This document shows, in pieces, positions 49,277 through 59,600 of a stretch of DNA of 64,000 bases. The stretch's first letter is position 1, and every line of letters starts with the position of its first letter. The stretch comes from Mycolicibacterium thermoresistibile (GTDB taxonomy: Bacteria; Actinomycetota; Actinomycetes; Mycobacteriales; Mycobacteriaceae), in NCBI RefSeq assembly GCF_900187065.1, contig NZ_LT906483.1, positions 2,046,001 to 2,110,000 of the forward strand, in the 5' to 3' direction. Under the pieces are notes generated by a model. That model did not search any database. It saw only the letters and a program-made list of their open reading frames with translations, and was not told the DNA's origin. The translations under genes were made by a program, and so were the position numbers.

Positions 49277-49626
49277 CCGCGCTGACCTCCCCGCGGACCT
49301 ACACCGCGCTGGCGGTGTTCCAGGCCGCGGACGCGGTGGCCTGCGCGATTCCGGCGCCCCCGATCGGGCGGGCGCTCGACACGCTCGGGGTGCCGCAGCG
49401 CATCCGGTGGGTGCTGCCGGCGTCGAAGGCCGCGTCGGCGGTCGGCTTGTTGGCGGTGCGCCGATTCCCCGGTCTGGCCCGGCTGACCACCGCCATGCTG
49501 ACGCTGTATTTCGTGCTGGCGGTCGGCGCTCATGTCCGGGTGCGGGACAAGCCGTACAACGCGGTCCCGGCCGTGACGTTCCTGCTGACCTATGCGGCGA
49601 TGACGATCAAGGGGCCGCGCTCCTGA
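49273..49626 (+). CDS. DoxX-like small membrane protein
   Basis: 117 codons from a GTG. Four hydrophobic helices (about 8-25, 45-62, 68-87 and 98-112) and a DKPYNAVPAVTFLLTYAAM end resemble the DoxX_2 family of small membrane proteins. Function unknown. It overlaps the SPFH gene by 4 bases and the convergent reductase gene by 20 bp. Confidence 0.75.
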   Translation: MTALTSPRTYTALAVFQAADAVACAIPAPPIGRALDTLGVPQRIRWVLPASKAASAVGLLAVRRFPGLARLTTAMLTLYFVLAVGAHVRVRDKPYNAVPAVTFLLTYAAMTIKGPRS

Positions 49627-50119
49627 GCTGCAGCTCCACCATGGGCAGCGGCGTGTCGGTGTCGGTGATCGGTTCGCCGAGCGTCTGTTCGATCACACCC
49701 TTCATCCGCGACCACGCCCGGGGGTGGCGGGCGCGGTAGCCGGCGAGCACCCGGTCGGCCGCCTGCCGGTCGAGCACCCGCGCGGTGGCCTGCGCCGGCG
49801 CGCGGCTGCCGAGGAAGACCCGGACCTGCGGGTTGGCGGTGATGTTGCGGAACCACTGCGCCTTGGTGCCGAAACCGGACGCGACGACGTAGACGTCCGG
49901 TTCGGGATGGTCGACGACCTCCAGCACGACGTGGCGCGGCGCGCCGGACCTGCGGCCGATGTGTTCGAGCATCAACATCCGCGGACCGAGCAGCGCGCCG
50001 GCCCCGGCCCGGTACAGCCAGATCGGGGCGCGCATCAGGCGGCGGGAACGCAGGATCCGGGCGCCGAGATCGGTGAGGGCGTTCCGGGCGGACTTCCCGG
50101 GGTACTTCCGGGAGGACAT
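49607..50119 (-). CDS. F420H2-dependent reductase of the DDN family
   Basis: 170 codons from ATG 50119, with GGGAG upstream. Motifs LMLEHIGRRSGAPRHVVLEV and YVVASGFGTKAQWFRNI-type sequence (about 100-118) identify the deazaflavin-dependent nitroreductase (DDN) family, a split barrel using F420 to reduce quinones and nitro compounds. N-terminal hydrophobic and basic residues may bind the membrane. The open frame continues upstream of 50119, but that part lacks a ribosome-binding site. Confidence 0.88.
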   Translation of the reverse strand: MSSRKYPGKSARNALTDLGARILRSRRLMRAPIWLYRAGAGALLGPRMLMLEHIGRRSGAPRHVVLEVVDHPEPDVYVVASGFGTKAQWFRNITANPQVRVFLGSRAPAQATARVLDRQAADRVLAGYRARHPRAWSRMKGVIEQTLGEPITDTDTPLPMVELQLRSAAP

Positions 50120-50144
50120 GATCGCTCCCTTCGTCGGGTGCCGG

Positions 50145-50927
50145 TCAGCCGCCGGTGCGGACCGGTTCGGCGGCCGCGTCCGGATCGGGCTCCGGCCGCC
50201 CGCCGTCCGGGCCGTTCTCGTGGCGGTCCGCACGGGCCGGGCCGCGGTGGCGGCGCAACTCGTAGGCCAGCCCGAGCACCCCGACACAGGCGGTGACCGC
50301 GGACACCAACAGCAGCAGCGGGCTGACATTGCCGGTCAGCGCATCGCCGAGGACGACCACCGCCGCCGTCCCGGGCAGCAGACCGACCAACGTGGCGAGG
50401 GTGTACGGCCCGACACGGACCGCCGACGCCCCGGCCGCATAGTTCAGGATCGAGAACGGCACCGCCGGGATGAGTCGCATCGAGATCACCGCGGGCCAGC
50501 CGCGCTGCCGCAACCGGTCGTCGATGGCCGCGATCCGGGGATGGGCGATGAGCCGGGTCCACCGCAGACCGAGGGCGCGCACCCCGATCAGCGTGACGAC
50601 CGCGCTGATGGTGCTGGCCAGCACCGCCAGCAGCACCCCGAGCAGCGGTCCGAACAGCAACCCGGCGGCCAGGGTGAACGCGGTGCGGGGAAACGGCAGC
50701 ACCGTCACCACGACATGCGCGGCCAGGAACGCCAGCGGGAACCACGGGCCGGCCGAGGTGGCCCAGTCGCGCAGCTGCACCGCCGTCGGCACCGGCACCA
50801 GCAACACCACCGCGGCCAACATCACAATCCCGCCGGCGAGCATGGCGAGCCGGTGCCGCGGCACCTGCGCGGTTGTCGTGACCACCGCCGCTCGTACCGC
50901 GCGCAAGGTGTTGACGACGGTATTCAC
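50145..50927 (-). CDS. TVP38/TMEM64 (VTT-domain) membrane protein (Rv1491c-like)
   Basis: 260 codons if started at GTG 50927, close to the roughly 252 of M. tuberculosis; a start at 51017 would run into the mutA promoter. Membrane helices lie at about 27-45, 63-80, 90-125 and 160-220. The VTT signature is PFPRTAFTLAAGLLFGPLLG, followed by RLIPAVPFSILNYAAG. VTT/DedA proteins are linked to lipid scrambling or undecaprenyl-phosphate recycling. The C-terminal tail is polar. The start codon is uncertain. Confidence 0.85.
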   Translation of the reverse strand: MNTVVNTLRAVRAAVVTTTAQVPRHRLAMLAGGIVMLAAVVLLVPVPTAVQLRDWATSAGPWFPLAFLAAHVVVTVLPFPRTAFTLAAGLLFGPLLGVLLAVLASTISAVVTLIGVRALGLRWTRLIAHPRIAAIDDRLRQRGWPAVISMRLIPAVPFSILNYAAGASAVRVGPYTLATLVGLLPGTAAVVVLGDALTGNVSPLLLLVSAVTACVGVLGLAYELRRHRGPARADRHENGPDGGRPEPDPDAAAEPVRTGG

Positions 50928-51070
50928 GAGTACCAAGGGTACGGCCCGCTGGTTAACAAACGGTGTCGCGCGGTGGCGCGTCGAGGTGACCGGCCACGGG
51001 CCGCGGAAACCGATCATTTAGCCTGTTGGGCAAGTGGATCAGTCATACGCTGCGACAACAGGAGATGCCG

Positions 51071-52902
51071 GTGATCGAAGCTGATCGGGAGCGATGGCGC
51101 TCGGCTGTCGCCGGAGTGCTGGCCAAGAGCACCCGTCGTGACCCGGCGGACCTCGGGCCCGAGCCCGAGCGACTGTTGGATTCGCCCACCTATGAGGGCT
51201 TTCCGATCCGTCCGCTCTACACCGGCCTCGACGAGCATCCCGAACCGCCGCTGCCCGGGCAGTGGCCGTTCGTCCGCGGCGGTGACGCGCTGCGCGACGT
51301 CAAGGCCGGCTGGAAGGTCGCCGAACGGTTCGGCGGGTCGGAGTCGACACCGGCCGAACTCAACGGGGCGCTGCTGACCGCGCTGACCGAGGGGGTCAGC
51401 GCCCTGGTGCTGCGGATCGGCGATCAGGTGCCGGCCGCGGAGCTCAACCGGGTGTTCGACGGGGTGTTTCTGGACCTGGTGCCGGTGATCTTCGAGCTCG
51501 ACGGCGCCGGATACACCGCGGTCGCCGACGCGGTGCTCGGACTGCTGGCCGACATGGACGACGATCAGCGGTCCCGGCTGTCGATCGATTTCGGCGCGGA
51601 CCCGCTGACCGCCCCGCTGAGCGGACGGCCGGCGGTCGACACCGCCGAGGTGGTCGCCGTCGCCGGGAAGGTCGCCGGGTTCGGCGGCAAGCTGCGCACA
51701 CTGACCGTCGACGGGCCCGCCTTCCACAATCTGGGTTCCAACGCCTCCTGGGAGCTCGCCGCCGGCGTCGGCGCGGCCGTGACGTATCTGCGCCGGCTCG
51801 TCGACGGCGGGCTCAGTGCTGCGGACGCGTTGCGCCAGATCAGCTTCCGGTTCGCCGCCGACGACGACCAGTTCATGACCATCGCGAAGTTACGTGCGGC
51901 CCGCCGGATCTGGGCGCGGGTCGCCGAGGTGGTGGGTGAGCCCGACGCCGGCGCCGCCACCGTGCACGTGGCGACCTCGCTGCCGATGATGACCCAGCGG
52001 GATCCGTGGGTGAACATGCTGCGCACCACCTTGGCCGCGTTCTCCGCCGGCGTGGGCGGGGCCGACACCGTGCTGGTGCATCCGTTCGACGTCGCCATCC
52101 CCGGCGGATTCCCGGGCACCTCGGCGAGTTTCGCGCGGCGCATCGCCCGGAACACCCAGCTGCTGCTGATCGAGGAGTCCAACCTGGGCCGGGTGCTGGA
52201 CCCGGCCGGCGGTTCCTGGTACGTCGAGGATCTCACCCGGCAGCTGGCCGAGCAGGCATGGGAGTACTTCCAGGACATCGAATCCCGCGGCGGATTCGAG
52301 GCCGCTCGCGATCATGTGGTGGCCGCGATCACACAGGTCGCCGAACAGCGCGCCGAGGACATCGCCCACCGGCGCACCGCCATCACCGGTGTCAACGAGT
52401 TCCCCAACCTCGACGAACCGCCGCTGCCGCCGGGCGAGGCGCTCGAGAGGGTGGCCCGCTACGCGGCCCGGTTCGAGGAACTGCGGGACCGCTCGGACGC
52501 CTTCCTGGAACGCACCGGCAAACGTCCGCAGGTGCTGTTGCTGCCGCTCGGCCCGCTGGCCGAGCACAACGTCCGCGCCACGTTCGCGGCCAACCTGCTC
52601 GCGGCCGGCGGCATCGAGGCGATCAATCCCGGCCCGCTCAGCCCGGACACCGATTCGATCACCAAAGCCGTTGCCGATGCGGGGAATCCGACCGTCGCGG
52701 TGCTCTGCGGCACCGACACCCGCTATGCCGCCGAGGCCTCCGCGGCCGTCACGGCGGCCCGGGGCGCGGGCATCACCCTGCTCTACCTGGCCGGGCCGGC
52801 GCAGGCCGTGGAGGCCGCCGACGCCAAACCCGACGACTACCTGACCGCCAAGATCGACGCAGTCGACGCGCTGTCGAACCTGCTCACCCGATTGGGGGCC
52901 TG

Positions 52903-52903
<1 letters not shown>
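51071..52903 (+). CDS. mutA: Methylmalonyl-CoA mutase small (beta) subunit
   Basis: 610 codons from GTG 51071, chosen because AGGAG ends 6 bases upstream; ATG 51065 sits directly on it. The TIM-barrel half and the B12-like half are both present, with [17 protein letters not shown] and [14 protein letters not shown]. The C-terminal domain lacks the DxHxxG cobalamin motif, as expected for the non-catalytic subunit. It pairs with MutB to convert methylmalonyl-CoA and succinyl-CoA. The stop overlaps mutB by one base (TGATG). Confidence 0.93.
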
Positions 52904-55158
<2,255 letters not shown>

Positions 55159-56139
55159 ATGACCCAGACCGTCAAAGATCTCGCCGCCGCGATCCGCAGC
55201 GGTGATCGCGCCGCCCTGCCCAGGGCGATCACCCTGGTCGAATCCACCCGCGCCGATCACCGCGAACGCGCGCAGGAACTGCTGCTGGAGTTGATGCCGG
55301 ACGCCGGCAGGGCCATGCACGTCGGCATCACCGGGGTGCCCGGGGTGGGTAAGTCGACCAGCATCGAGGCGCTGGGCATGCATCTGATCGAACAGGGCCA
55401 CAGGGTCGCGGTGCTGGCGGTGGACCCGTCGTCGGTGCGCAGCGGCGGTTCGATCCTCGGCGACAAGACCCGGATGGCGCGGCTGGCGGTGCATCCCGAC
55501 GCCTACGTCCGTCCGTCGCCGTCGTCGGGCACCCTCGGCGGGGTGGCCAAGGCCACCCGGGAGACAATCGTGCTGCTCGAGGCCGCCGGCTTCGATGTGG
55601 TGCTGGTCGAGACGGTCGGGGTGGGTCAATCCGAGGTGACCGTGGCCGACATGGTCGACACCTTCGTGTTCCTGACCCTGGCCCGCACCGGGGATCAGCT
55701 GCAGGGCATCAAGAAGGGGGTGCTCGAGCTCGCCGACATCGTGGTGGTCAACAAGGCCGACGGCGAGCACGCGGTGGAGGCCCGCAAGGCGGCCCGCGAG
55801 CTCGCCGGCGCGATGCGGCTGATCTATCCGCGCGAGACGCTGTGGCGGCCGCCGGTGCTCACCATGAGCGCGCTGGAGGGCACCGGGGTGGCCGAGCTCT
55901 GGGAGACGGTGCTCAAACACCGGCAGGTGCTCATCGACGCGGGGGAGTTCGAGAAGCGCCGGCGCGACCAAGAGGTCAACTGGATGTGGACGATGGTCCG
56001 GGACGCCGTGATCGACCGGGTGATGACCAGTCCGGGGGTCCGCGAGATCCGGGCCGAGGTGGAGCGTCAGGTCCGGGAGGGCGAGCTGACCGCGGCACTT
56101 GCTGCCCAGCGTCTGCTGGACGCCGCCGAGCTGCGTTGA
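55159..56139 (+). CDS. meaB: MeaB/ArgK G-protein chaperone of methylmalonyl-CoA mutase
   Basis: 326 codons immediately after mutB with no spacing. Walker A GITGVPGVGKST (56-67), switch motif VLVETVGVGQSE and base-specificity motif VVNKAD are all present. MeaB uses GTP to gate cofactor loading and to release damaged cobalamin from MutB. In M. tuberculosis the mazEF4 toxin-antitoxin pair lies between mutB and this gene; it is absent here. Confidence 0.95.
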   Translation: MTQTVKDLAAAIRSGDRAALPRAITLVESTRADHRERAQELLLELMPDAGRAMHVGITGVPGVGKSTSIEALGMHLIEQGHRVAVLAVDPSSVRSGGSILGDKTRMARLAVHPDAYVRPSPSSGTLGGVAKATRETIVLLEAAGFDVVLVETVGVGQSEVTVADMVDTFVFLTLARTGDQLQGIKKGVLELADIVVVNKADGEHAVEARKAARELAGAMRLIYPRETLWRPPVLTMSALEGTGVAELWETVLKHRQVLIDAGEFEKRRRDQEVNWMWTMVRDAVIDRVMTSPGVREIRAEVERQVREGELTAALAAQRLLDAAELR

Positions 56140-56199
56140 TGACACAAACCGGTAACTGGTCGTTCATGTGCCAGGGCGCCAGGTAAATTTGTCTTTACT

Positions 56200-57462
56200 G
56201 TGACGAACGTAACGCCGGAGCGCAGCGCAGCGCTCCCACACGGTATTCAGGGGGCGGCCGACCCGCGGTTCGCCTGCACCCTGAGGGCGTTCTCGCGGCT
56301 GTTCCGCGGGCGCCGGTTCGGCGGCGGCGCTCTGTGCGTGTATCTGCACGGTGAGCCGGTGGTCGACGTGTGGACCGGTTACGCCGATCGGCGCGGCACC
56401 GAGTACTGGACGGCCGACACCGGGGCGATGGTGTTCTCGGCCACCAAGGGCATGGCCGCGACGGTGGTGCACCGACTCGTCGACCGCGGGCTGCTCGACT
56501 ACGACACGCCGGTGGCGGAGTACTGGCCGGAGTTCGGCGCGAACGGCAAGGCCGGCATCACGGTGCGGGACGTGCTGCGGCACCGGGCCGGTCTGTCGCA
56601 TCTCAACGGCGTGTCCAAGGCCGATCTGCTCGACCACCGGCGGATGGAGGAACGACTGGCCGCCGCGCCGGTGAACCGGCTGCAGTACGGCAAGCCCGCC
56701 TATCATGCGCTGACCTACGGCTGGTTGCTCTCCGGCCTGGTCCGGGCGATCACCGGATGCGGTATGCGCGAGCTGGTCCGCACCGAACTGGCCGAGCCGC
56801 TGAACACCGACGGGCTGCATCTGGGGCGGCCGCCGGCGGGCGCGCCGACGAAGGCGGCGCAGATCCTGGCGCCGCAGGGCGCCCTCGACATCCCCGTGGT
56901 CGGGGCGGTGGTGCCGAGGCTGGCGGCGTCGCAGGCGTCGGCCATGTTCGGCGCGATGTACTTCCCGGGGATGTTCAGCGTCGTGCAGGGGGACATCCCG
57001 TTCCTGGACTCCGAGATCCCGGCCGCCAACGCGGTGGCCACCGCGCGGGGACTGGCCAAGATGTACGGTGCGATCGCCAACGGCGGGCGGATCGACGACG
57101 TCCGGTTCCTGTCGCCGGAGATCGTCGCGGGGTTGGCCGGCCGGCGCAATCTGCGCCCGGACCGCAACCTCGGCGTGCCGATGGCGTTCCACCTCGGTTA
57201 CCACGGGGTGCCGTTCGGGATCATGCCCGGCTTCGGCCACGTGGGGCTCGGCGGTTCATACGGTTGGGCCGAACCGGAGACCGGGCTGGCGATCGGCTAC
57301 GTGCACAACCGGCTGCTGACACCGATGCTGATCGATCAGGCCGCGTTCGTCGGGCTGAACGCGCTGATCCGCCGGGATGCCGCGGCCGCCCGCAGACGCG
57401 GCTATCGGCCGGTGGGTGATCTCGGTGCGCCGTTCGACATGCGGAAACGGGTGGCCGGCTAG
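56200..57462 (+). CDS. lipL: Class C beta-lactamase-fold esterase LipL
   Basis: 420 codons from a GTG. The catalytic S-x-x-K is in VFSATKGMAA (about 82-85), with Y-x-x (QYGKPAYHALTYGW) near 166 and the HxG-like GHVGLGGSYGW close to the end. It belongs to the esterase/beta-lactamase group that includes LipL and hydrolyses short-chain lipids or esters. No signal peptide is seen. It is 60 bp after meaB and followed by a convergent gene. Confidence 0.87.
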   Translation: MTNVTPERSAALPHGIQGAADPRFACTLRAFSRLFRGRRFGGGALCVYLHGEPVVDVWTGYADRRGTEYWTADTGAMVFSATKGMAATVVHRLVDRGLLDYDTPVAEYWPEFGANGKAGITVRDVLRHRAGLSHLNGVSKADLLDHRRMEERLAAAPVNRLQYGKPAYHALTYGWLLSGLVRAITGCGMRELVRTELAEPLNTDGLHLGRPPAGAPTKAAQILAPQGALDIPVVGAVVPRLAASQASAMFGAMYFPGMFSVVQGDIPFLDSEIPAANAVATARGLAKMYGAIANGGRIDDVRFLSPEIVAGLAGRRNLRPDRNLGVPMAFHLGYHGVPFGIMPGFGHVGLGGSYGWAEPETGLAIGYVHNRLLTPMLIDQAAFVGLNALIRRDAAAARRRGYRPVGDLGAPFDMRKRVAG

Positions 57463-57464
57463 CA

Positions 57465-57485
57465 AGCCGGCTGCAGAGCCCGGCT
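57465..57485. terminator. Short hairpin after lipL
   Basis: AGCCGG and CCGGCT form a 6-bp stem with a 9-base loop just after the lipL stop, in the 50-bp gap between two convergent genes. It is weak and has no T tract. Confidence 0.35.
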
Positions 57486-57512
57486 GGATTCCGGCGCACG
57501 CAGCGCGGCCCG

Positions 57513-58247
57513 TCAGTGGTCGGCGGGGATGAACCATTTGGTCTTGACCCGCCACGAATGCGCCGACGCCAGGGCGAACACCGCACCGCACGCGCAGGCG
57601 AACAGCCAGACCAGGTTGCCGCCCTCGACCTCCTGGAGTCCGGGGATGTAGGCGGTGCCGATCCGGACCAGGCAGGCCACCGCACCGCACGCCGACGCGG
57701 TGAGATACACGTTGGCGATCCCGCGGGAACGGGGGTCCTGGCGGAGCACCAACAGCGCCCGGGCGCCGTAGCCCAACAGATAGATCAGCGTGCCGCAGAG
57801 CACCAGCCAGTAGGTGTTGAGCCAGAAGTCCGTCGGCACGTCGAAGAAGTCCGAGGCGTACATCTTCGAACCGTTGCCCAGCGAGTAGGTGGCGAGCATC
57901 AGCGGGATGCACAGCGTCGCGGGGCGTTCCACATACTGCTTGAACGACGCCTGCAGCGCGTGGTCGTCCTGCAACCGGCCCAGCGCGTTGTAGACGACCG
58001 CCGAGGCGGCCACGATGTAGCAGTCGTGGGCGATGTAGTCCTCGAGATTCCACAGCCCCGTGATGCTGTGCAACCACTGGCCGAGAGTCGCGGAGGCCAA
58101 CGGCGACATCAGCAGCACCGCGGCGCCCTGTAACGCGATGTTCAGGGTGGCGGCCACTTCCCACCGGCAGCTCCAGGTGACACGGCGGATCCACAGGCTC
58201 CACCCGATGCAGGCGAGCGTGACCGCGATGAGTGTTGCCAGAGCCAT
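57513..58247 (-). CDS. Seven-helix membrane protein of unknown function
   Basis: 244 codons. Seven hydrophobic helices are evident at about 1-20, 35-55, 74-90, 110-125, 144-168, 177-197 and 213-232. The first loops hold WSLWIRRVTWSCRWEV and NLEDYIAHDCYIVAAS. There is no catalytic or transporter motif I can name; the layout recalls the MAB_1171c-like 7-TM proteins that often sit beside HTH regulators. It lies 22 bp after the small HTH gene, on the same strand, so the two are probably one transcript. Confidence 0.7.
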   Translation of the reverse strand: MALATLIAVTLACIGWSLWIRRVTWSCRWEVAATLNIALQGAAVLLMSPLASATLGQWLHSITGLWNLEDYIAHDCYIVAASAVVYNALGRLQDDHALQASFKQYVERPATLCIPLMLATYSLGNGSKMYASDFFDVPTDFWLNTYWLVLCGTLIYLLGYGARALLVLRQDPRSRGIANVYLTASACGAVACLVRIGTAYIPGLQEVEGGNLVWLFACACGAVFALASAHSWRVKTKWFIPADH

Positions 58248-58269
58248 CTGATTCCCCGACCGAGATTGC

Positions 58270-58626
58270 TTACAGCGGCGGAGCGTCGGAGCGGGGTCGC
58301 AGATTCGACAGTTTGCTCCGGCGCGGATGGGTCACGACACGCTCCTCGGTCGCCAGTGCGACCGGGGTCGATTCGACATACAAAAAGAGGTCCTGGCGGC
58401 TCATCAAGCCGAACCGGACCTGCAGATCCGGGTAGCTGAGGCCGAATCGTTCGGCCACCCGGCGCAGTTCTTCGGCGTTCGGGTAGTCGTCCTCTTTGAT
58501 CCGCCGATAGTACGTGCTGCTGGAGATGCCGAGCGCATCGTAGATCTCCTTGGCCTCGACCTCACCGTCGAGCAGGTAGTCCAGGAGCGCTTTCAGTTGT
58601 TTGCCGTTCTCATCTGTCCTAGGCAC
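58270..58626 (-). CDS. Small helix-turn-helix (XRE-like) regulator
   Basis: 118 codons from GTG 58626, which follows GTGAG. The helix-turn-helix is EIYDALGISSSTYYRRIKED (about 27-46), with ELRRVAERFGLSYPDLQVRFGL after it. The C-terminal 35 residues are basic and Pro/Arg-rich. Longer readings of the frame upstream have no ribosome-binding site. It precedes the 7-TM gene in an operon and is divergent from the condensation-like gene across 135 bp that contain palindromes, so it may control both sides. Confidence 0.82.
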   Translation of the reverse strand: MPRTDENGKQLKALLDYLLDGEVEAKEIYDALGISSSTYYRRIKEDDYPNAEELRRVAERFGLSYPDLQVRFGLMSRQDLFLYVESTPVALATEERVVTHPRRSKLSNLRPRSDAPPL

Positions 58627-58697
58627 AGGCTCACGATAGACCGTGCACTCGGAAATGGGGAGACATAACCAAAAGTCGGATGCCGCGGCGGGTATTG

Positions 58698-58733
58698 ACG
58701 CATGCGTAGCAAAAATAGCAATGGGCTCCCATT
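58698..58733. promoter_or_regulatory. Palindromes between the HTH gene and the condensation-like gene
   Basis: ACGCATGCGT (58698-58707) is a perfect 10-bp palindrome. AATGGG-CT-CCCATT (58720-58733) is an inverted repeat, with outer AAAAAT/ATTTTT arms around it. These sit upstream of the condensation-like start (58762) and are candidate binding sites for the small regulator. Confidence 0.45.
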
Positions 58734-58761
58734 TTTGGGACACCCGCTGTACGGTTGGGCC

Positions 58762-59376
58762 ATGGTGGCTCCCTCCTTTGCCAGGCTGGACACGGAATAC
58801 CTGCGGCTCACCGACCATGACGTGGCGGACCCGCCCCGGCCGGAAGACCTCGTCCGTCACCCCGCCCCGCTCTCACCGGTGTTGTCCGGTGAACTCGACG
58901 GTGCGGCGCAGGCACTGGACTCCTCGGCGGAGGAACTCCTGCTGGCGGCGCTGGCGCGGACGATCGGACGGACGATCGGCACCGGGACCGTGGTGGTGGG
59001 CCTCGCCGATCACGGGCCGCTGGCTCTGGCCTGTGCCACCGAGAAGACCATCTCGGCCACCGATCTGCTCACCGGCGTGCGCTCCAGCCTGGGCGCGCGC
59101 ACCCCGGCGGCCGGCGGCGCCCGCGAGATTGCCGTGACCTTCTCCGGGCCGGTGTCGGAGTTGCCGGACTCGCCCTGCCATGCCATCGAGTTGCGGATCC
59201 ACCGCAGCCACGACCGGGTTCACCTGGACTGGTGGTACGACCCTGCCCGGTTCTACCCCTACACGGTGGTCGAACTCGCCGAACAGTTCCCGCTCGCCCT
59301 GATCGAGGTGTGTTCGGAGGCGACCGTCCCGAGCGTGCCGCGGCCGGCGCGATCGCTGATTTGCACCGCTCCGTAG
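58762..59376 (+). CDS. Stand-alone half condensation domain
   Basis: 204 codons from ATG 58762. The sequence SAEELLLAALARTIGRTIGTGTVVVGLADHG corresponds to the latch/floor-loop half of an NRPS condensation domain, and the end (IELRIHRSHDRVHLDWWYDP and LAEQFPLALIEV) matches the usual C-terminus of that fold. The HHxxxDG catalytic half is absent, so it cannot catalyse condensation alone. It may be a remnant, a docking partner or an acyl-chain binder. It sits directly before the ileS T-box and about 3.7 kb before the PKS. Confidence 0.6.
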   Translation: MVAPSFARLDTEYLRLTDHDVADPPRPEDLVRHPAPLSPVLSGELDGAAQALDSSAEELLLAALARTIGRTIGTGTVVVGLADHGPLALACATEKTISATDLLTGVRSSLGARTPAAGGAREIAVTFSGPVSELPDSPCHAIELRIHRSHDRVHLDWWYDPARFYPYTVVELAEQFPLALIEVCSEATVPSVPRPARSLICTAP

Positions 59377-59384
59377 AATCGGGA

Positions 59385-59597
59385 CAACGGCGACGATCCG
59401 GCCATCACCGGGGAGCCTTCGGAAGAACGGCTGCCGCGCGCAGCCCAGTAGAACCGAACGGGTGGGCCCGTCACAGCCCGTAGTCGAGCGGTGCACGGCG
59501 TCGGCCGGGCACAAGCGGGGTGGTACCGCGGCGTTCGCGCTACCCGGCGCGATGTCGTCCCCGTGTCCTGAAGACCTGGGCACAGGAGAACCGCGAG
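59385..59597 (+). promoter_or_regulatory. T-box riboswitch of ileS
   Basis: The T-box core GGGGTGGTACCGCGG is at 59517-59531. An ultra-short stem I is visible as CCGG-CCATCA-CCGG (59398-59411) with the isoleucine specifier ATC at 59404-59406. This is the actinobacterial ileS type, which works on translation. TCCTG (59566-59570) can pair with CAGGA in the ileS Shine-Dalgarno region (59583-59587), a plausible sequestering stem. Uncharged tRNA-Ile should open it. Confidence 0.88.
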
Positions 59598-59600
59598 ATC

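Noticed and set aside
50928..51017. Extended start of the VTT protein at 51017
   Set aside because: It would add about 30 residues not found in the family and overlap the mutA promoter; GTG 50927 fits the usual length.
55159..55160. A missing toxin-antitoxin pair as a deletion scar between mutB and meaB
   Set aside because: The two genes abut cleanly with no leftover sequence; absence is better explained by the pair never having been there.
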